Below are positions 36,696-45,242 of a DNA stretch of 64,000 nucleotides, one piece after another; position 1 is the first letter of the stretch, and every line of letters begins with the position of its first letter. The translations under genes and the position numbers were made by a program. This DNA is from Pseudomonas gingeri (lineage in GTDB: Bacteria > Pseudomonadota > Gammaproteobacteria > Pseudomonadales > Pseudomonadaceae), in the NCBI RefSeq assembly GCF_013385425.1, contig NZ_JACAQA010000002.1:1-64000 (forward strand), written 5' to 3'. The notes beneath the pieces were generated by a model. The model had not been told where the DNA came from. It ran no database searches and worked only from the letters and a program-made list of their open reading frames with translations.

Positions 36696-37421
36696 GTGAG
36701 TCGAGTCTTGTATCTGTTCGGGGGCTGGCCCGGCCATTACCCCTACGAAATCGCGGCATGGGCGCGGACCGTTTTCCAGGAGCTGGACTTCGATGTCGAA
36801 GAATCGACCGATATCTTCACCCTGGACAGGGACTTGACCGGTTATGACCTGATCGTGATCGGCTGGAACAACGCTGTCACCACCGAGACGTTGACCGCCT
36901 CCCAGGAAAACCGCCTGCTCGAAGCAATCGAAAGCGGCACCGGCCTGGTGGGCTGGCACGGGGCTGGCGCGGCCTTTCGCGCCAGCCTCAAGTACCACTG
37001 GGTGTTGGGCGGCTCCTTCCTTGAGCATCCGATGGGCGAAGGTTTCCCCCACCCGTACCAGGTCAATGTGATCGACCACAGCCACGAGGTGACTCAGGGC
37101 GTCGAGGATTTCGAAGTCCGCTCCGAGCAGTACTACATGCAGGTCGACCCGAACATCCAGGTGCTGGCCGAAACCACCTTCGACGGCAACCCGTTCCCCT
37201 GGCTCGAGGGCCATCGCAGCCCGGTGGCCTGGGTACGCCAGTGGGGCCTGGGGCGGGTGTTCTATCACTCCATCGGGCACGACACCAGCAACCTGGCCGA
37301 CCCGAATATCCGCCGCCTGACCAAACAGGGCCTGAACTGGGCGACCCGCGGGCGCGCGGCCAGCACCGAACACACCGACGCAACCACCCCCGCTTCATCC
37401 AACCTAGGAGTCCTGTCATGA
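36696..37421 (+). CDS. ThuA domain protein
   Basis: A protein of 241 residues of the glutamine-amidotransferase-like ThuA family. RVLYLFGGWPGHYPYEI, GLVGWHGAGAAFRASLKYHW, SFLEHPMGEG and the closing VAWVRQWGLGRVFYHSIGHD are family landmarks. ThuA is needed for trehalose/sucrose use in rhizobia together with a Gfo/Idh/MocA protein (ThuB), acting on keto sugars; a Gfo/Idh/MocA gene also occurs at 26674. GTG 36696 has AGAGGTG upstream. The stop overlaps the thiamine enzyme start (ATGA). Confidence 0.9.
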   Translation: MSRVLYLFGGWPGHYPYEIAAWARTVFQELDFDVEESTDIFTLDRDLTGYDLIVIGWNNAVTTETLTASQENRLLEAIESGTGLVGWHGAGAAFRASLKYHWVLGGSFLEHPMGEGFPHPYQVNVIDHSHEVTQGVEDFEVRSEQYYMQVDPNIQVLAETTFDGNPFPWLEGHRSPVAWVRQWGLGRVFYHSIGHDTSNLADPNIRRLTKQGLNWATRGRAASTEHTDATTPASSNLGVLS

Positions 37422-39205
37422 CTAAATTGACCGGCAGCCAGATCGTGGCACAAACCCTGAAAAATTATGGCGTCGAGTACGTCGCCGGTATCCCTGGCCA
37501 TGGCATCTGGACACTGACCGATGCCTTCCTCGAGGAAGACTCGAAGCTCAAGTTCATCCAGGTCTTCCACGAGCAGAGCGCGGTTCACCTCGCCGACGGT
37601 TACTACCGGGTCAGCGGCAAGCCGATGGCGGCCGTCACCTCCATCGGTGCCGGCGCGGCCAATACCGTGATCGGCATGGCCACCGCCTTCACCGACTCCA
37701 CCAGCCTGATGCTGATCACCGGCGGGCCACCCACCCACATGCGCGGCCACGGGTTGTTGCAGGAGCTGGAACGCTACACCGACAACGACTTCCCGAAAAT
37801 CGCCGAGGCCGTCACCAAGCGCCATTGGGTGGCCACCCGCGTCGAAGAGCTGCCGTTCATGATGCACCGCGCCTGGAGTGCGATGGTCACCGGGCGTCCG
37901 GGTCCGGTGCACCTGGAAATCCCGATGGATGTGCAGGCCGAAGCGGCTGAAGTGACCCTGCATGCCCTGGAAGAACGTACCCCTATCGGCAAAAGCTTCC
38001 CGGATCCTGCCGCTACGGCGCGGGCGGTGGAAGAGCTGAAAGCCAGCAAACGCCCGGTGCTGGTCATCGGCGGCGGGGTCATTACCGGTGAGGCCAGCGC
38101 TGAAATACTTGCCCTGGCCGAAGCCTGGAAAATCCCGGTCGTCACCACCTGGAACGGCAAGAGCGGTTTCCCGGAAGATCACCCGTTGTTCGCCGGCAGC
38201 GTTGGCCAGACCGGCACCCTGTGCGGCAACAAGGTCGCCTCCACCGCCGATGTGATCATCGCAGTGGGTTGCCGCTTTACCGACTGGTCGTCGTCCAGCT
38301 ATGCCAAGGGCGTGACCTTTGCCATCCCGCCCTCGAAGTTGATCCATATCGACATCGATCCCCACGAGATCGGCAAGAACTATCCGGTGACCGTGGGTAT
38401 TTGTGCCGACGCGAAACACGCGCTGGCCGCCATCGTGGAAGGTTTGAAAGGCCAGACGGTGGATCGCGAAGAGTACCTGAACGACCTGCGCGGCTATCAG
38501 GACGAGTGGGAAAGCAAACTGGCCGGCCGTCGTGACTCCGACCGTTTCCCGTTTACCTCGCAACGCCCGCTGGGCGCACTGCGCAAGATCTTCCCGCGCG
38601 ACACCATCGTGGTCGTCGGCTCCGGCAACACCCAGGGCGCGGTCAAGCAGACCTTCCCGGTGTACACCCCACGCACGCACCTGACCTCCGGCGGTTTCTC
38701 GTCCATGGGCTGGGCGGTACCCGCCGCTATCGGCGCCAAGCTGGCCGCGCCGAACCAGCCGGTGGTGTGCATCCTCGGGGATGGCGATTTCCTGATGACC
38801 TCCCAGGAAATTGCCATCTGCGTCACCAACAACATTCCCGTGGTGTTCCTGATCCAGAACAACGCCGGCTACATGTCGATTCGCGGTGGCCAGCGCAAGC
38901 AGACCAGCCGTCATATCGGTACCGAGTTCAACCACCCGGACGGCACGCCCTACAGCCCGGACTTCAAGGCGGTCGGCGAAGCCTTCGGCCTGAAATCCTA
39001 TCGCGTCGAGCGCCCTGAGGATCTTGAGCCGATCCTTCAGGAGGCCCTGGACCTGAACGTGCCGGTACTGATCGAAGTGCCGACCGACCGCGACGCCGCA
39101 GGCCCGTGGGTACCCGGCTGGTGGGACTTCCCGATTCCGGAATACATCACCGACGAACGCCAGGATGAATACTGGCAAATCCGTAACTCCGAACAACACC
39201 TGTAA
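37418..39205 (+). CDS. Thiamine diphosphate-dependent enzyme (acetolactate synthase superfamily)
   Basis: A three-domain enzyme of 595 residues. The Pyr domain (about 1-170) has VFHEQSAVHLADGY with the catalytic Glu; the middle domain is about 190-330; the PP domain has LGDGDFLMTSQEIAI and, 27 residues on, QNNAGY for Mg-diphosphate binding. The specificity is not clear: acetolactate synthases, IolD-type hydrolases and carboligases share this layout. It lies between a ThuA and a GMC gene in one operon, so it probably cleaves or condenses a keto intermediate made by the GMC enzyme. A shortened paralogue is encoded at 29161-30255. Start ATG 37418, with TAGGAG upstream. Confidence 0.92.
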   Translation: MTKLTGSQIVAQTLKNYGVEYVAGIPGHGIWTLTDAFLEEDSKLKFIQVFHEQSAVHLADGYYRVSGKPMAAVTSIGAGAANTVIGMATAFTDSTSLMLITGGPPTHMRGHGLLQELERYTDNDFPKIAEAVTKRHWVATRVEELPFMMHRAWSAMVTGRPGPVHLEIPMDVQAEAAEVTLHALEERTPIGKSFPDPAATARAVEELKASKRPVLVIGGGVITGEASAEILALAEAWKIPVVTTWNGKSGFPEDHPLFAGSVGQTGTLCGNKVASTADVIIAVGCRFTDWSSSSYAKGVTFAIPPSKLIHIDIDPHEIGKNYPVTVGICADAKHALAAIVEGLKGQTVDREEYLNDLRGYQDEWESKLAGRRDSDRFPFTSQRPLGALRKIFPRDTIVVVGSGNTQGAVKQTFPVYTPRTHLTSGGFSSMGWAVPAAIGAKLAAPNQPVVCILGDGDFLMTSQEIAICVTNNIPVVFLIQNNAGYMSIRGGQRKQTSRHIGTEFNHPDGTPYSPDFKAVGEAFGLKSYRVERPEDLEPILQEALDLNVPVLIEVPTDRDAAGPWVPGWWDFPIPEYITDERQDEYWQIRNSEQHL

Positions 39206-39223
39206 ACGCTGGAGCAGCTCAAT

Positions 39224-40822
39224 ATGAGTGATGCATTGATTTCGCATCATGCAGAGCTGAAACCACAACCGAGGGCGCCCCGCGCCCTCGACGTGGTGAC
39301 ACCTGATGCAGATGGCACTATCAACTGTGATGTGGTGATTATCGGTTCGGGCATGGGCGGTTCGACTTTCGCCCATGCCCTGCGCGACAGCGGGCTGGAT
39401 ATCGTGATCGTCGAACGCGGTGATTTCCTGCCCCGTGAGATCCAGAACTGGAGCGCCGAAGCCGTCTTCGGCCAAGGCCGCTACCGCAACGCCGAATCCT
39501 GGCTGGACCAGGCCAACCAGGCGTTTTCCCCCGGGGTGTTTTATTACGTCGGCGGCAACACCAAATTCTACGGCGCCATGCTCCCCCGGTTTCGCGAGGC
39601 GGACTTCGGCGAAATCCAGCATGCCGAAGGCCTGTCGCCGGCATGGCCCATCAGTTATGCCGAGTTCGAACCCTGGTACGCCGAAGCGGAGAAGCTCTAC
39701 CGGGTGCATGGCCAGGCCGGCGCCGACCCCAGCGAACCCTGGCGCTCCGGCCCCTATCCGCAACCGGCGCTTGCCCATGACGCGGCCCTGGCTCCCCTGG
39801 CGCAACGTCTGCGGCTGTCCGGACTCACCCCCTTCGTGATGCCGGCGGCGGTGGACTATGGCGACGGCGGTGACTGCGTGTTGTGTTCAACCTGCGACGG
39901 CTACCCTTGCCTGCTCGATGCCAAGGCCGACGCCGAAGTCTCGGCGTTGAGGCCGGCCTTGCGCGGTGGCAGCGTCCGGCTGTTGACCCGTACCGCCATA
40001 AAACGCCTGAGCACCGCCGCCGACGGTCGCAGCGTCAGCGAGGCCCACGGCCAGCTCGACGGGCGCGATGTGACGCTGCGCGCCAAACGCTTCGTGCTGG
40101 CCTGCGGTGCGGTGAACAGTGCCGCGCTGTTGTTCAAGTCGGCCAGCCCCCAGCACCCGGAGGGCCTGGGCAACAGCTCGGGGCAACTGGGCCGCAACTA
40201 CATGGTGCACAACAGCACCTTCATGCTGGCCGTGGACCCTCGGCGCAAGAACAAGGTCACCTTCCAGAAGACCCTGGCCGTCAACGACTGGTACAGCGCC
40301 GGCCCGCACAATGCGTTCCCTCTGGGGAACGTGCAAATGCTCGGTAAAATCCGCGAGCCGATGATCAGCGCCATGCGCCCCTGGTTGCCCAGGTTCGCCT
40401 CGCGCTACATCACCGACCACAGCGTCGACCTGTACCTGACCTCCGAGGACCTGCCGACCCAGGACAACCGTGTCACCTATGACAAGCAACGCGGCGCGAT
40501 CAAGGTCCACTGGACGCCCAACAACCTCATGGCCCATGAGGGCCTGGTGAGCAAGACCAGTGATGTGCTGCGCAAGGCCGGCTACCCGCTGATCCTGAAA
40601 GCGCGCATGGGCATCGCCACCAACTCCCACCAGTGTGGCACCGCCGTGATGGGCAAGGACCCGACCACCAGCGTGCTGGACCTGAACTGCAAGCTGCATG
40701 ACCTGGATAACGTCTGGGTGGTGGACAGCTCGTTCTTCCCGTCGTCGGCCGCGGTCAATCCGGCGCTGACCATCGCCGCCAATGCGCTGAGGGTCGCGGC
40801 GCATTTCAGCACTGGCCAATGA
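39224..40822 (+). CDS. GMC family oxidoreductase (glucose-methanol-choline type)
   Basis: A protein of 532 residues with a 35-residue lead-in before the FAD motif VVIIGSGMGGSTFAHAL. The region VLCSTCDGYPCLLDAKADAE is Cys-rich (four Cys within 16 residues), as in sugar-type GMC dehydrogenases. The C-terminus has TNSHQCGTAVMG and DSSFFPSSAAVNPALTIAAN, giving the active-site His and Asn. It belongs to the pyranose/gluconate-dehydrogenase side of the family rather than the choline side, so is distinct from the GMC gene at 21936. No signal peptide is visible. It ends the thuA-like operon at a strong terminator. Confidence 0.92.
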   Translation: MSDALISHHAELKPQPRAPRALDVVTPDADGTINCDVVIIGSGMGGSTFAHALRDSGLDIVIVERGDFLPREIQNWSAEAVFGQGRYRNAESWLDQANQAFSPGVFYYVGGNTKFYGAMLPRFREADFGEIQHAEGLSPAWPISYAEFEPWYAEAEKLYRVHGQAGADPSEPWRSGPYPQPALAHDAALAPLAQRLRLSGLTPFVMPAAVDYGDGGDCVLCSTCDGYPCLLDAKADAEVSALRPALRGGSVRLLTRTAIKRLSTAADGRSVSEAHGQLDGRDVTLRAKRFVLACGAVNSAALLFKSASPQHPEGLGNSSGQLGRNYMVHNSTFMLAVDPRRKNKVTFQKTLAVNDWYSAGPHNAFPLGNVQMLGKIREPMISAMRPWLPRFASRYITDHSVDLYLTSEDLPTQDNRVTYDKQRGAIKVHWTPNNLMAHEGLVSKTSDVLRKAGYPLILKARMGIATNSHQCGTAVMGKDPTTSVLDLNCKLHDLDNVWVVDSSFFPSSAAVNPALTIAANALRVAAHFSTGQ

Positions 40823-40824
40823 AA

Positions 40825-40859
40825 AAAGGCGGCGGTGTGAGGTTCACACCGCCGCCTTT
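40825..40859. terminator. Bidirectional terminator
   Basis: AAAGGCGGCGGTGTGA (40825-40840) pairs perfectly with the segment 40844-40859 around a 3-base loop. A and T runs on both sides allow it to serve the GMC gene and the convergent lacI-type gene. Confidence 0.92.
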
Positions 40860-40866
40860 GAGGGAC

Positions 40867-41967
40867 TTACGCGTCTGACGGCCGCACCCTGAGGGTCGAG
40901 GTGCGCACCACCAGTTTGGTCGCGAAAATTTTCTGCTGGGGTTCCAGCGGCGTGTCAGCCGGGGCATTCAATTGCTCGGTCAAAAGACGCGCGGCGTAGA
41001 CGCCCTTCTCCACCATGGGCTGGGCGATGGTGGTCAAGCCGAGCTGCACCGCCTCGGGAATGTCGTCGAAGCCGATCACCGAAAGGGTTTCCGGCACTTT
41101 GCGATTGAGCGCATGGGCGGTTTTCATGCAGGCGATTGCCATCACATCCGAACAGGCGACTACCGCCGTGACCTCATTGGACGTCAGCAGCGTGAACGCC
41201 GCCGTCTGCCCCGACGTCGAATCCAATCCACCGGCCTCGATCACGCTCAGGTCTTCAAAGGCCAGGCCGGCCGCATTGGCGGCTTCCACATAACCGGTAA
41301 GACGCTCACGAACAATGCGCTCACTGGCGCTTTTGAAGCGCTGCTGATCGATCGGGCCGCGATAACCGTCGGGGTTGAGGCGGTCGATGATCACGCCTAT
41401 CTTGCGATGGCCCAGGTCCAGCATGTGCTGCATCTGCGCGCGGGCCGCGGCGCGATCGTCGATCCCGACAAAAAACGAGTTTTCCACCAGCGGTGAGTCG
41501 ATCACCACAAAAGGAATGTTCTGTTTCACCACGGCCAACACCGCCGGGTGATCGTCGGGCAGGGTCGAGATAATCAAGCCGTCCACCAGCCCGCGCAAAG
41601 CCAGGCTGCCGTGGCTGGCGGCCTGGGCACGCCCGACCAGGCGGTTGTTATTGAGGGGGAACAACGTCAGCGCGACGTTTTCCAGCTCGCCCACTTCACT
41701 GATGCCACGCAACAAGGCAATGGTGCAGGGATCGGCGAAGGCCAGGGACAACTTGTCCATCATCATCAGACCGATGGCCCCGATCTTGCCGGAGCGCAGG
41801 CTGCGTCCCAGGACGTTGGGGCCTGGATAACCCAAGGAAGCGGCCACCTCAAGGATATGCTCGCGCTGGGCCGAGGACAGTTTGGAGGGGCGATTGTAGG
41901 CGTAAGACACCGCAGGCTGGGACACGCCCGCCGCCAGTGCTACGTCTTTCATTGAAACGGCTGCCAT
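40867..41967 (-). CDS. LacI family transcriptional regulator
   Basis: A protein of 366 residues. The helix-turn-helix and hinge are canonical: MKDVALAAGVSQPAVSYAYN (residues 6-25), then NVLGRSLRSGKIGAIGLMM. The effector domain is of the periplasmic-binding type (GLVDGLIISTLPDDH, LGHRKIGVIIDRL, SVIGFDDIPEAVQLGLTTIAQP). It is encoded 56 bases downstream of the MFS gene on the same strand, so is probably co-transcribed and autoregulated through the palindrome at 43219. The four 16-bp palindromes in this locus, with central CG, are its likely operators. Confidence 0.93.
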   Translation of the reverse strand: MAAVSMKDVALAAGVSQPAVSYAYNRPSKLSSAQREHILEVAASLGYPGPNVLGRSLRSGKIGAIGLMMMDKLSLAFADPCTIALLRGISEVGELENVALTLFPLNNNRLVGRAQAASHGSLALRGLVDGLIISTLPDDHPAVLAVVKQNIPFVVIDSPLVENSFFVGIDDRAAARAQMQHMLDLGHRKIGVIIDRLNPDGYRGPIDQQRFKSASERIVRERLTGYVEAANAAGLAFEDLSVIEAGGLDSTSGQTAAFTLLTSNEVTAVVACSDVMAIACMKTAHALNRKVPETLSVIGFDDIPEAVQLGLTTIAQPMVEKGVYAARLLTEQLNAPADTPLEPQQKIFATKLVVRTSTLRVRPSDA

Positions 41968-42023
41968 CGCTTGCTTCCCAATCTCTTTGAATACCTCGAA
42001 GGAGGCCCGTGAAAAAACTGCAC

Positions 42024-43193
42024 TCAGTGTAACCGCTGCGGGGAAACCTTCGGAACCAATCGCGTGGCACTGCCCATGATCGCGAGCATCAACGCGGCCA
42101 CCGCCAGGAGTGCCCAGGACAAGCTGGTCGCCTGGGCAAACGGCCCGATAACGGCCGGGCCCATGAGGATACCGAGGTAGCCGAGGCTGGTGGCCGCGGC
42201 AATCGCCAACTCTCCCGGCATGCTCTTTTGCGTACCCGCCAGGGACAGGTAGACCGGGGCAATGTTCGCCAGGCCGATGCCGATCACCGCAAAGCCCACC
42301 AGGTTCACCAGCCAGTTCGGCGCCAGCACGACCACCAGGAATCCGATGATCACAATCAGGCCGCCGCCGATCAGTACCACCCGCGAGCCGAGCTTGAGCA
42401 GGATCCGGTCACCCGTCAGACGTCCCAGCGCCATCATCACCGCGAAGGCCGCGTAGCCCAGGCCGCCAATGGAATGCTCGACGCCGCGCACCTGGGTCAG
42501 GAACACCGCGCTCCAGTCAAGAATGGCGCCTTCAGCCATAAAAGCGAACAAGCACAACACCCCCAGCACCAGGACTTTGCCCGTGGGCCTGACAAAGGCC
42601 GGACTGCCCTCGTCCCCACTGCGCCCGAGCATCTGCCGCCCGTAGGTCAGGACAAAGGCCGCCAGTGCCGCCATGACCGCCGCGCTGGCCTGCAACGGCG
42701 TGGCGCCGAGCCAGAGCAATGCGGTGATCCCCGCCGCACTGACAATCGTGCCCAGGCTGAACAAGCCATGAAACCCGGACATCAGCGAGCGACCGGTAGC
42801 CCGCTCAACCATCACCCCCTGGACATTCATCGTCACGTCGACCGAGCCACACCCGGCGCCGAACACGGTCAGGGCGAACATCAAGCCGACGAAGGAATCG
42901 GTCGTGGCCAGAATCGGCAATGTCAGTAGCACCAGGGCGATACCGACATGCATGGTAAAGCGGCAACCTTTCCGCGCGTTCAGAATGCCGGCGAGCGGCA
43001 TCATCACCAGAGAACCGAGGCCCAGGCAGAGCAGCAACAGGCCCAGCGCCCCGTCATCGATCCCCGCGCGGCTTCGCGCATAGGGAACCAACGGGGCCCA
43101 GGTGCCCATGCACAGGCCCGACATCAAAAACGTCAACCGATAGGCCGACATGTGCGGCGTAGCGCACGGCACAACCCATTCTTGAGAGGACAC
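42024..43193 (-). CDS. MFS transporter
   Basis: A transporter of 389 residues and 12 predicted helices. The first helices (RLTFLMSGLCMGTWAPLVPY) and the loop ILNARKGCRFTMHVG resemble YbjJ-type or sugar-type MFS proteins; SVDVTMNVQGVMVERATGR is a well-kept feature of that group. It shares a control region with a divergent, decayed MFS gene at 43405. A perfect operator palindrome lies 26-41 bases upstream of its start, pointing to control by the LacI protein. Substrate and direction of transport are unknown. Confidence 0.92.
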   Translation of the reverse strand: MSSQEWVVPCATPHMSAYRLTFLMSGLCMGTWAPLVPYARSRAGIDDGALGLLLLCLGLGSLVMMPLAGILNARKGCRFTMHVGIALVLLTLPILATTDSFVGLMFALTVFGAGCGSVDVTMNVQGVMVERATGRSLMSGFHGLFSLGTIVSAAGITALLWLGATPLQASAAVMAALAAFVLTYGRQMLGRSGDEGSPAFVRPTGKVLVLGVLCLFAFMAEGAILDWSAVFLTQVRGVEHSIGGLGYAAFAVMMALGRLTGDRILLKLGSRVVLIGGGLIVIIGFLVVVLAPNWLVNLVGFAVIGIGLANIAPVYLSLAGTQKSMPGELAIAAATSLGYLGILMGPAVIGPFAQATSLSWALLAVAALMLAIMGSATRLVPKVSPQRLH

Positions 43194-43218
43194 GCAAACC
43201 CCTTGCTCGGACGAAATA

Positions 43219-43234
43219 AGTTATACGTATAACT
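43219..43234. promoter_or_regulatory. LacI-type operator AGTTATACGTATAACT
   Basis: A perfect 16-bp palindrome with central CG, 26-41 bases upstream of the MFS start codon. Best consensus copy of the set. Confidence 0.76.
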
Positions 43235-43327
43235 CAAAATTTCAAATTAGGCCACCCACCCGGTGCTCGGTGGAGAGCGTAATCTGAAATCGTTGACACA
43301 CTCTCCTCCTCACGCTTTATTTTTGAA

Positions 43328-43343
43328 AGTTATTCGTATAACT
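43328..43343. promoter_or_regulatory. LacI-type operator in front of the MFS remnant
   Basis: AGTTATTCGTATAACT, identical to the site at 36463. It lies 62-77 bases before the start codon of the truncated MFS gene, showing that the lost gene once belonged to the same regulon. Confidence 0.68.
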
Positions 43344-43404
43344 CAAATGATAAATATCCAGGTGCATAACCACCCGACAAAAATAAAAGGGACCCTGCAG
43401 CGCG

Positions 43405-43530
43405 ATGAATACTCTTCAGCAAACACCGATCCCCCTGCGCATTCGCAAGGCGCGTATCGCCACCTTCCTCGGCTTCATGATGATCGGCGCCATGATGTAC
43501 ATCTGGTCCACCGGCGTGAGTGTGTTCGAT
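43405..43530 (+). pseudogene. Remnant of a second MFS transporter
   Basis: About 41 residues of a normal MFS N-terminus can be read: LRIRKARIATFLGFMMIGAM, then MYIWSTGVSVF, the first membrane helix of a YbjJ-like transporter. Homology stops near 43530 and the rest is absent; unrelated sequence leads to the LysE gene. The promoter side with its operator is intact, so the gene was cut by a deletion from its 3' side. Confidence 0.75.
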
Positions 43531-43653
43531 GCGTGCCCCCAAGGCTGGCGCGGCCCGCTTGCGCCTCATCAGGAAAGAAACGGAATCCGACTGCTGAGAA
43601 AGTCGATCAGCACACTCAGCGCGCGCCATCGCCTTGATCGACGCTCCAGGCAA

Positions 43654-44262
43654 TCAATGGGTTAGACGCACAATGGCTGGCAGGGTAGCGCCTAACAAGA
43701 CAAGCGCCATGACGATATTGAAGACCAACGCCACATTCGCTCGCATCAGGAAACGTCGAAATACCACCCCACCCACCGCCCAGATCCCGACACAGGGAGT
43801 AGACACGACCGCCAGCAGCGCAGCGGTCATGAACACGTTCACAAGATGGTTCTCGAGGGGAATATAGGTGGCTGCCGCGCTGATCGATATGGCCCACGCC
43901 TTGGGATTGATCCACTGAAAAACCACCCCGCCGAAAAAACCCATGGGCGAGCGCTCCTCATCGCCGATCACCAACGGACCGCTGGAGGCAATCTTCCACG
44001 CGAGCCATAAAATGTAGGTCGCCCCCACGATGCTCAACGCGGTGTGGAACCCCGGAATGGCCTCGAACACCGCTCCGAGGCCCAGGCCCAGTATCACCAA
44101 CTGGAGCGCCACACCTGCCACGATGCCCCACACGAGGGGCATCGTGCGCCAGACCCCTACCCGGGCACCCGATACGAGGACCATCGCATTATTCGGGCCC
44201 GGCGTGCCTGTCATCACGATGGCGAAAAGCAGAAAAGGGAAAAGAAACGCCATATCGCTCAT
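43654..44262 (-). CDS. LysE family amino acid exporter
   Basis: A membrane protein of 202 residues with the RhtB/LysE pattern: FAIVMTGTPGPNNAMVLVSG in the first helix, followed by VWGIVAGVALQLVILGLGLG and the QWINPKAWAISISAAATY segment. It exports amino acids or their analogues. It is divergent from an Lrp/AsnC regulator 93 bases away, the usual control arrangement for such exporters. Confidence 0.93.
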   Translation of the reverse strand: MSDMAFLFPFLLFAIVMTGTPGPNNAMVLVSGARVGVWRTMPLVWGIVAGVALQLVILGLGLGAVFEAIPGFHTALSIVGATYILWLAWKIASSGPLVIGDEERSPMGFFGGVVFQWINPKAWAISISAAATYIPLENHLVNVFMTAALLAVVSTPCVGIWAVGGVVFRRFLMRANVALVFNIVMALVLLGATLPAIVRLTH

Positions 44263-44355
44263 ATATTCATCTGTTGTATCAAGCCCATGAAGCGGAATAT
44301 TCTATTGCTTAAATCACAGAATTTTCTTGTGAACTCACGAGCAAAAATCGGATCC

Positions 44356-44817
44356 ATGCAACAAACAACAGCTTTAGACCGAATTGACGAAAGAATATTG
44401 TCCGAGCTTGCCAAGGACGCGCGCCAAACCAATGTGAAACTGGCTGAACGGGTCGGTCTGTCCCCCTCTGCTTGCTTGAGGCGGGTACAGGACCTGGAAT
44501 CTGCCGGTATCATCACCGGATACCGGGCCGTTATCGATAGATCCCGCCTGGGGGCTGGCTTTGTGGTGTACATCACCGTAGGCCTTTCCAATCACACCAA
44601 GGAAAGCCTTCAGGCCTTCGAGCGCGCCATCGCTGGCGCTCCGGAAGTCGTGGAATGCCACACCATCACGGGCGCCATCGAGTACCTGCTGCGCGTAGAG
44701 GTTGCGGATATCAAGGCGTACAAGACATTTCATACCGACGTTCTCGGTACCTTGCCTCATGTATCGTCGATCACCAGCTACATCGTCATGGACTCGTCGA
44801 AGAACGAGCGGGCTTAA
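44356..44817 (+). CDS. Lrp/AsnC family transcriptional regulator
   Basis: A protein of 153 residues from ATG 44356. The winged helix-turn-helix is LDRIDERILSELAKDARQTN and KLAERVGLSPSACLRRVQDL (7-50); the C-terminal RAM domain has GFVVYITVGLSNHTKESL and VVECHTITGAIEYLLRVEV. It senses an amino acid and probably controls the divergent LysE exporter. Confidence 0.93.
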   Translation: MQQTTALDRIDERILSELAKDARQTNVKLAERVGLSPSACLRRVQDLESAGIITGYRAVIDRSRLGAGFVVYITVGLSNHTKESLQAFERAIAGAPEVVECHTITGAIEYLLRVEVADIKAYKTFHTDVLGTLPHVSSITSYIVMDSSKNERA

Positions 44818-44855
44818 CCCTCGTTAAAGTGAGCGGCGGCCTTCACATCAGATGA

Positions 44856-45161
44856 AAAAAAGGAAGCTCACTGTGGGATCTGGCCGAAGACCAGCACTCG
44901 ACCCAGTTGATCCAGTCGTTCCTCGCGGCCGGTAAACCTGCCGCCCTCGTCTGCCACGCGCCCGACGTACTGCGTCATGTCAAGAAAGCGGATGGCCGTC
45001 CGCTGGTCGAGGGCAAGAAAGTCACTGGGCTCACCAATACCGAAGAAGAGGCCGTGGGCCTGACCAACGTGGTGCCGTTCCTGGTCGAGGACGTACTCAG
45101 GGCCCAGGGTGGCCTGTACTCGAAAGCCGACGATTGGACCTCTTATAGGGCTCCTGCATAG
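44856..45161 (+). pseudogene. DJ-1/PfpI family protein fragment
   Basis: The readable part LWDLAEDQHSTQLIQSFLAA, AGKPAALVCHAPDVLRHVKK and EEEAVGLTNVVPFLVEDVLR is the C-terminal half of a type 1 glutamine-amidotransferase-like protein, including the nucleophile elbow with its Cys (VCHAP). An in-frame TGA at 44853 removes the N-terminal half, and the end after LYSKADDW diverges from the family. It is probably a decayed gene. Confidence 0.72.
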
Positions 45162-45242
45162 AAACACAAATCGGCGAGATTTCCCGGAGTGGGGCGGATG
45201 AAACGCGCCGGGCCATTGAACAGCCGTTGACCCTGCCCAAAA

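Noticed and set aside
37265..39805. Very long minus-strand open frame (about 846 codons) opposite the thiamine enzyme and GMC genes
   Set aside because: The plus strand encodes clear enzyme families with good starts and operon overlaps; the minus frame is Gly/Ala/His-rich low-complexity sequence, as expected from high-GC codon shadowing.
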